The notes under the pieces are model-generated. The model had not been told where the DNA came from, made no database searches, and worked only from the letters and a program-made list of their open reading frames with translations. Of a stretch of DNA of 64,000 nt, positions 59,601-64,000 are shown in pieces (the first letter of the stretch is position 1; each line of letters starts with the position of its first letter). The stretch comes from Plantactinospora sp. BC1 (GTDB taxonomy: Bacteria > Actinomycetota > Actinomycetes > Mycobacteriales > Micromonosporaceae): NCBI RefSeq assembly GCF_003030345.1, contig NZ_CP028158.1, positions 2,046,001-2,110,000 on the forward strand, in the 5' to 3' direction. Position numbers and translations under genes: made by a program.

Positions 59601-60638
59601 TCAGGCGGAGCGCCGGACCACCAGGGGGCAGGGCAGCACGATGGTCCGGCCCTCCCCGGTGTACTCGCCGGTCATCCGGCTGAGCAGCAGCTCACCGGCG
59701 CTCTGCCCGGTCTGGTACGCCGGGTTGCGCACCGTGGTGAGCGGCGGGTTGACGATGGTGGCCGCGTCGACGTCGTCGAACCCGACCACGGCGATGTCGT
59801 CCGGCACGGTCAGGTCCCGCTCGTGTACGGCGTCGATGGCGCCGATCGCGGTCAGGTCGTTGGCGCAGAAGACCGCGTCCGGGCGGCGGTCCGGCGACAG
59901 CGCCAGTAGCCGGTGCATCGCGGCCCGGCCGCCCGGCCGGGTCCAGTCGCCGCGCACCGTCAGCTCCGGCTCGACCGTGAACCCGTGCTCGCGCAGGGCC
60001 CGCCGGTATCCCTCGTCGCGGGCCGAGCCGGTCGCCTCCGGTCCCTCGATCATGCCGATCCGGCGGGCGCCCCGCCGGATCAGGTGGCTGACGGCGGCGT
60101 GCGAGCCGACCCCGTCGTCCGGGGTGACCAGGTCGACGTGCGGGTCGTCGTCGAGGGCGCCGCCGACGCAGACGGCGGGGATGCCGAGGCCGGCCGGGCC
60201 GGTCCGCAGTTCGGCGGTGACGTCGCCGGCCGCCATCACCACCCCGTCCACTCCCCGGTCGCGTACGTCGGCCAGGAAGGCGTCCTCGCGTTCGGGTACG
60301 CCGTCGGTGTTGCAGACGTAGCTGCCGTAGCCGGCGCCGTCGACCGCGTCGGCGAGCCCCCGGGTGAGTACCGCGTAGAACGGGTTGGTGATGTCCGGTA
60401 CGACCACGGCGACCATCCGGGAGCGTCGGGTACGCAGGCTCCGGGCCACGTTGTTGGGGCGGTAGCCGAGCTGTCGGATGACCTCCCGGACGGTCTCCTG
60501 GGTGGCCTCGGCGACCCAGCGCTTGCCGGAGAGCACGTGGGAGACGGTGGTCGGACTCACCCCGGCCAGCTTCGCCACCTGGACCAGGGTCACCCGGGTC
60601 TCGTCGGGACCGGGTGCCGGCGGCCGTGTCTGCGACAT
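59601..60638 (-). CDS. LacI-family transcriptional repressor of the carbohydrate locus
   Basis: A 345-residue repressor. The helix-turn-helix (about 16-41, VTLVQVAKLAGVSPTTVSHVLSGKR) and hinge (NNVARSLRTRR) are canonical, followed by a periplasmic-binding-like sensor domain (VVVPDITNPFYAVL, AVVGFDDVDAATIVNPPLTTV). Its own start lies 52 bases from a copy of the GCAAAACGTTTTGC palindrome, and three more copies front the GH10, Gfo/Idh and importer genes. It is almost certainly the repressor binding all four, released by a sugar from the imported substrate. Confidence 0.95.
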   Translation of the reverse strand: MSQTRPPAPGPDETRVTLVQVAKLAGVSPTTVSHVLSGKRWVAEATQETVREVIRQLGYRPNNVARSLRTRRSRMVAVVVPDITNPFYAVLTRGLADAVDGAGYGSYVCNTDGVPEREDAFLADVRDRGVDGVVMAAGDVTAELRTGPAGLGIPAVCVGGALDDDPHVDLVTPDDGVGSHAAVSHLIRRGARRIGMIEGPEATGSARDEGYRRALREHGFTVEPELTVRGDWTRPGGRAAMHRLLALSPDRRPDAVFCANDLTAIGAIDAVHERDLTVPDDIAVVGFDDVDAATIVNPPLTTVRNPAYQTGQSAGELLLSRMTGEYTGEGRTIVLPCPLVVRRSA

Positions 60639-60689
60639 CGACCTCGCCCTCTCGCGTCGTTGACCGCTGCGGTGTCGGTCCGTACGGTA

Positions 60690-60703
60690 GCAAAACGTTT
60701 TCC
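60690..60703. promoter_or_regulatory. LacI-type operator C (LacI/AraC divergent region)
   Basis: GCAAAACGTTTTCC, 13 of 14 matches, in the 98-base region between the divergent LacI and AraC genes; allows autoregulation of both. Confidence 0.8.
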
Positions 60704-60736
60704 TGTGTTCCTGCGGGATCGGACGGAGGAACCCGG

Positions 60737-61639
60737 ATGACCCGACTCCTCGACCGTTACATGATCGACGGGCTGGTCGCCGACGGGCTGGTCGCGGGCG
60801 GTTCCGGCGTACAGGTGATGCGCCCGGACCTGCGGGACGTACCGGCGCACTGGCACGACTACTACGAACTCGGCTACGTCCTCGACGGCACCGCCCGGCA
60901 CGTGGTCAACGGGGTGCCCCGGCCACTGCGGCCGGGCGGCGTCTTCCTGCTCACCCCGACCGACTTCCACGAGCTGCACGTCACCTCGGACACGCCGCTG
61001 AGCTGCTACAACGTCGTGATCGAGCCGGACGTGGCGGAGCGGTGGCTGGACCGGGCGCTGCCGGTCCCGGCCGGGCTCGCCGGGCCGCCCTGGCTGACCG
61101 ACGACCCGTCGTTCGGCCCCGACTTCGACCGGCTCTGGCGGGAGTCCTCCGACGGCCGGCGCCCCGGCGCGGCGGCGCTGGCCGACGCCGTGCTCGGCTG
61201 CATCCTGATCGAACTCGCCCGACGCTGCGCCGACCCGGTCGCGGCGGAACCCGGACCGGAGCCGCGCGGCGGTGCCGATCCGGCCGGCGGCGACATCCGG
61301 CGGGCGGTGCAGTACATCGAGCGGCGGTTCCGCGAGCCGCTGACCCTGGCCGAGGTGGCGGCGTACGTGCACCTGTCGCCGAACTACTTCAGCGAGCGGT
61401 TCGGCCAGGTGGTCGGCACGTCCTTCCAGTCCTATCTGCAGGCTCGCCGGCTGCGCTTCGCCCGCTCGCTGCTCGCCTCGACCAGCCTCGGGGTCACCGA
61501 GATCTGCCACGCGGCCGGCTTCAACAGCCCGTCGCACTTCGGGCGCGCGTACCGGCGCCGGTTCGGTCAGGCGCCGTCGGCCGGGCGTACCCCGAGACCG
61601 TCGCCGCCGGGCGAGCCGGGGTGGTCCGGCCCGGGTTGA
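60737..61639 (+). CDS. AraC-family transcriptional regulator
   Basis: A 300-residue regulator with an N-terminal cupin sensor domain (PAHWHDYYELGYVLDGTARHVVNG, about 37-60) and two C-terminal helix-turn-helix motifs (LAEVAAYVHLSPNYFSERFGQV and VTEICHAAGFNSPSHFGRAYRRRFG). GGAGG seven bases upstream supports the ATG. Divergent from LacI and adjacent to the sugar importer, it probably acts as the activator in the same circuit. The tail is Pro/Gly-rich. Confidence 0.94.
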   Translation: MTRLLDRYMIDGLVADGLVAGGSGVQVMRPDLRDVPAHWHDYYELGYVLDGTARHVVNGVPRPLRPGGVFLLTPTDFHELHVTSDTPLSCYNVVIEPDVAERWLDRALPVPAGLAGPPWLTDDPSFGPDFDRLWRESSDGRRPGAAALADAVLGCILIELARRCADPVAAEPGPEPRGGADPAGGDIRRAVQYIERRFREPLTLAEVAAYVHLSPNYFSERFGQVVGTSFQSYLQARRLRFARSLLASTSLGVTEICHAAGFNSPSHFGRAYRRRFGQAPSAGRTPRPSPPGEPGWSGPG

Positions 61640-61644
61640 CTGGT

Positions 61645-61670
61645 GGCTGGTTAACCGCCGATTACCAGCC
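61645..61670 (+). terminator. Hairpin after the AraC gene
   Basis: A perfect 7-base inverted repeat (GGCTGGT, 12-base loop, ACCAGCC) begins 5 bases after the AraC stop. It could instead be an operator for the importer promoter just downstream. Confidence 0.45.
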
Positions 61671-61695
61671 CGTTGCGTTTGTTACCCGAGATCTC

Positions 61696-61701
61696 TTGAC
61701 A
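61696..61701 (+). promoter_or_regulatory. Candidate -35 element of the importer promoter
   Basis: A consensus TTGACA lies 110 bases before the binding-protein gene. No good -10 is visible at standard spacing, suggesting an activator-dependent promoter; operator D lies 35 bases downstream of it. Confidence 0.4.
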
Positions 61702-61735
61702 TCCCTGGCCGGGCGGATGACCCTAGCCGCAGCAT

Positions 61736-61749
61736 GCCAAACGTTTTGC
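61736..61749. promoter_or_regulatory. LacI-type operator D (sugar importer)
   Basis: GCCAAACGTTTTGC, identical to operator B, 56 bases before the binding-protein ATG. Confidence 0.8.
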
Positions 61750-61805
61750 ACCTAGGTAGCCGTGACCCCACCACCTTGGCGGCAACGACATAGGGAGCTG
61801 ATCCG

Positions 61806-63125
61806 ATGAAGCATCGCTCGCCCCGGAGAATCCTGGCGGTGGTCGCGACGGCCACCATCGCCGCCTCGGCCCTGGTCGGCTGTTCCAGCGGCGGTTCGTC
61901 CTCGGACGACCACGGTGCCGGCGAGGGACCCGTCCCCGAGCCGACCGCGCCGGTCACCATCTCGTTCGCCTCCTGGGTCGGCGAGCAGCCGGAGATGAAG
62001 AAGCTGGTCCAGCAGTTCCAGACCGAGCACCCCAACATCAAGATCGAACTTCAGAACGTACCCGCCGAGGAGGCGAACGAGAAGCTGACCGCGCAGGTCG
62101 CCGGGGGTAACCCGCCGGACGTGGCCTTCATCGACGCCAGCACCACGGCCAACTTCGCCTCCCGCAAGGCGCTGGTCAACCTCGACAACTACCTGCGGCG
62201 CAGCGAGATCGTCAAGGCCGACGCCTACGTACCGGCGTTCAAGACCTTCACCACCCACGACGGCAGCATGTATGGGCTGCCCTTCGACGGCGAGTCCACC
62301 GCGCTCTTCTACCGGACCGACCTCTTCGCCGCCGCCGGGCTGAGCGGCCCGCCCACCACCTGGGAGCAGTACGAGGCGGCGGCGAAGGCGCTGACCGACC
62401 CGGCGAAGCGGACCTACGGGCACGCGATGTTCGCCAGCTCGCCCGAGGCGGCGTACTACTGGTACCCCTGGCTCTGGCAGAACGGCGGCCACCTGCTCTC
62501 CGACGACGGCAAGGAGGTGCTGTTCAACAAGGCCGAGGGGAAGAAGGCCGCCGAGTTCTACGTCAACCTGGCGAAGTACGCCCCCAAGGACTACCTCAAC
62601 TCCAACTCGTACGACGGCCGCCAGGCGTTCGCCAACGGCCAGGTCGGGATGTACGTCGCGGGTTCGTGGTTCGCCGGTACCCTCGCCGACGAGTTCCCGG
62701 CGATCGACGGCAAATGGGCCACGGCGCCGCTGCCGAAGGGCTCGGCCGGCTGCGGCACCACCATCGCCGGTGACGCGCTGGTCATCTTCAGCCAGAGCAA
62801 GAACAGCGACGCCGCCTGGAAGTTCATCGAGTTCCTCTCCAAGCCGGAGAACGTCGCGCAGTGGACCTACAAGTCCGAGGACGGCACCACCCTCCCGCCG
62901 ATCACCAGCCTGCTGGAGTCACCCGACCTGGTGGCGACCAAGCCGGTGCTGAAGGGCTTCGCCGAGGCCATGCCGTGTGGGGTCAGCAACGTCGTCGCCA
63001 ACCCCGACTGGCCGAAGATCGAGGAGGCCCTGAACGAGCAGCTCGCCAAGGCCATCTACGGCGAGCAGACGGCCGACCAGGCGCTGGACGCGGCCGCCGC
63101 GGAGGCCGAGAAGATCATCAGGTGA
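61806..63125 (+). CDS. Sugar ABC transporter binding lipoprotein (SBP family 1)
   Basis: A 439-residue lipoprotein: twin-basic leader, lipobox ALVGC (Cys about residue 26), Ser/Gly linker, then the family-1 binding fold with QPEMKKLVQQFQTEHPNIKIEL, AQVAGGNPPDVAFID and YGLPFDGESTALFYRTDLF. Many aromatic residues in the cleft (YYWYPWLWQNGG) fit an oligosaccharide ligand. It is followed by a strong hairpin and the permease gene. No ATPase is visible in the window; such CUT1 importers often share a distant MsiK-type ATPase. Confidence 0.95.
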   Translation: MKHRSPRRILAVVATATIAASALVGCSSGGSSSDDHGAGEGPVPEPTAPVTISFASWVGEQPEMKKLVQQFQTEHPNIKIELQNVPAEEANEKLTAQVAGGNPPDVAFIDASTTANFASRKALVNLDNYLRRSEIVKADAYVPAFKTFTTHDGSMYGLPFDGESTALFYRTDLFAAAGLSGPPTTWEQYEAAAKALTDPAKRTYGHAMFASSPEAAYYWYPWLWQNGGHLLSDDGKEVLFNKAEGKKAAEFYVNLAKYAPKDYLNSNSYDGRQAFANGQVGMYVAGSWFAGTLADEFPAIDGKWATAPLPKGSAGCGTTIAGDALVIFSQSKNSDAAWKFIEFLSKPENVAQWTYKSEDGTTLPPITSLLESPDLVATKPVLKGFAEAMPCGVSNVVANPDWPKIEEALNEQLAKAIYGEQTADQALDAAAAEAEKIIR

Positions 63126-63129
63126 GGAA

Positions 63130-63160
63130 CCGGGCCGGCCGCCATCCGTGGCCGGCCCGG
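63130..63160 (+). terminator. Strong hairpin between binding-protein and permease genes
   Basis: A perfect 11-base stem (63130-63140 with 63150-63160) and 9-base loop, 4 bases after the binding-protein stop. Probably an attenuator or 3'-protecting element that keeps binding protein in excess over permease. Confidence 0.65.
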
Positions 63161-63207
63161 CAACTCTTCGGGCAGACAGCCGAGCGAGGAATGGTGGTGG
63201 CAACGGT

Positions 63208-64000
63208 ATGGCGGCGCTGACCGCAGCCCGGACCCCGGCTCCGGAACAGGGCGGGGGAACCCGGCGGCCCGACCCCGGACCCGGCCGACGGCGACGCGGC
63301 GTACGGGGAACGCTCTGGCGGGCCTGGCGGGAGCGGTCGGCGTACGCCTTCCTGGCCCCCGGCCTGATCCTCTTCTCCGTCTTCACCGTCTTCGCGCTCG
63401 GCTTCGCCTTCTACCTGACGTTCCGGGAGTGGAACATCCTGGAGCCGGAGAAGCCCTTCGTCGGCCTCCAGAACTACCGGGACATGGTGCAGGACGAGGA
63501 CTTCCGCCGCTCGATCATCAACACCGCCTACTTCACCGGCGCGTCGGTGCCGCTCGGCATGGCCGTCGGGCTCGGCGTCGCCCTGCTGCTCAACCAGCCG
63601 ATCCGGGGTCGGGGCCTGCTGCGTACCCTCTACTTCCTGCCCAACATCACCCCGTTCGTGGTGGCGGCCATCGTCTGGAAGTGGCTCTACAACGGCGACT
63701 TCGGCCCGATCAACTTCTACCTGCTGAAGACCCACCTGATCACGGAGCCGCTGGTCTGGCTCTCGGACAAGAACCTGGCGATGCCGGCCGTGGTGCTGAT
63801 GAGCGTCTGGGCCAGCACCGGCTTCTCGATGGTGGTCTACCTGGCGGCGTTGCAGGCCATCCCGCACCAGCTCTACGAGTCGGCCCGGATCGACGGCGCC
63901 GGGCCGTGGGCCCGGTTCCGCTACGTGACGCTGCCGATGCTGGCCCCCTCGACGCTCTTCCTGATGGTGATGGGGATCATCGGCTCGTTCCAGGTCTTCA
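63208..64000 (+). CDS. Sugar ABC transporter permease, MalF type (partial)
   Basis: The first 264 residues of a CUT1 permease that continues past the right edge. After a Pro/Arg-rich cytoplasmic leader (1-45) come the first span (FLAPGLILFSVFTVFALGFAFYL region), the periplasmic FREWNILEPEKPFVGLQNYRDM block typical of MalF/UgpA permeases, and further spans. The EAA loop begins YESARIDGAGPWARFRYVTLP. The ATG at 63208 is the only good start; upstream starts run into a stop. A MalG-type partner is expected just beyond the window. Confidence 0.92.
   Translation, partial: MAALTAARTPAPEQGGGTRRPDPGPGRRRRGVRGTLWRAWRERSAYAFLAPGLILFSVFTVFALGFAFYLTFREWNILEPEKPFVGLQNYRDMVQDEDFRRSIINTAYFTGASVPLGMAVGLGVALLLNQPIRGRGLLRTLYFLPNITPFVVAAIVWKWLYNGDFGPINFYLLKTHLITEPLVWLSDKNLAMPAVVLMSVWASTGFSMVVYLAALQAIPHQLYESARIDGAGPWARFRYVTLPMLAPSTLFLMVMGIIGSFQVF

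Overview
The window is very GC-rich, densely packed and strongly G/C-biased at third codon positions. It uses many GTG starts, has GTGA/ATGA start-stop overlaps, and has terminators that are hairpins without a T-tract. The gene families (DUF574 methyltransferase, AfsR/SARP-type regulator, IdeR/DtxR iron box, ROK and LacI sugar regulators, Tat-exported PhoD and GH10 proteins) point to a filamentous actinomycete, most likely a Micromonosporaceae chromosome. That is inference from content only. I see no tRNA, rRNA, CRISPR array, insertion sequence, integrase or origin.

Layout. (1) 0-5 kb, minus strand: an edge-truncated protein, a gamma-glutamylcyclotransferase-like protein and an FbpA/AfuA-type ABC importer, preceded (5-6.6 kb) by a response regulator/histidine kinase pair. 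(2) 6.9-10.7 kb, minus: a siderophore importer (two permeases, ATPase, lipoprotein) behind a near-consensus IdeR box. (3) 10.9-11.6 kb: a methyltransferase. (4) 12.1-17.7 kb, minus: a complete urease operon ureABCEFGD. (5) 17.9-28.8 kb: lactonase-fold propeller, TetR plus alpha/beta hydrolase, a surface-anchored propeller, an uncharacterised protein, a zinc-less MsrB, a PhoD phosphatase broken by a one-base insertion, and an AfsR-like regulator. (6) 29.0-31.4 kb: a GntR(YtrA-type)-ABC operon with its promoter and likely operator. (7) 31.5-33.4 kb: TMEM175-like channel, VOC protein and an unknown protein. (8) 33.5-43.5 kb: a dipeptide-type ABC importer (minus) divergent from a ROK repressor, an M81/MlrC-type metallopeptidase and a ROK sugar kinase (plus). 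(9) 43.5-48.8 kb: an AT-richer accessory island with a 3-TM protein, an 1183-residue kinase-fold/STAND/TPR protein, a degenerate response regulator and a small HTH-like protein. (10) 49.0-52.1 kb: DUF574 methyltransferase, a beta-helix lipoprotein whose lipobox Cys codon is a TGA stop, and a nucleoside hydrolase. (11) 52.1-64 kb: a carbohydrate catabolic locus (GH10 enzyme, Gfo/Idh dehydrogenase, PhyH-type dioxygenase, xylose-isomerase-like TIM barrel, a 702-residue hypothetical glycosidase, a zinc-type alcohol dehydrogenase, LacI and AraC regulators, and a sugar ABC importer running off the right edge).

How the genes work together. Region 11 is tied together by four copies of one palindrome (GCAAAACGTTTTGC with 1-2 mismatches). 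They lie in front of the GH10 gene, the Gfo/Idh operon, the LacI/AraC divergent pair and the importer, which reads as one LacI-controlled regulon. Its enzymes do not match a textbook pathway and suggest oxidative processing of an unusual glycoside. This locus and the kinase-STAND island are the best candidates for undescribed systems. Region 8 reads as uptake and breakdown of a peptide or amino-sugar conjugate under ROK control. Regions 1 and 2 are nutrient (possibly phosphorylated solute, and ferric siderophore) uptake systems.
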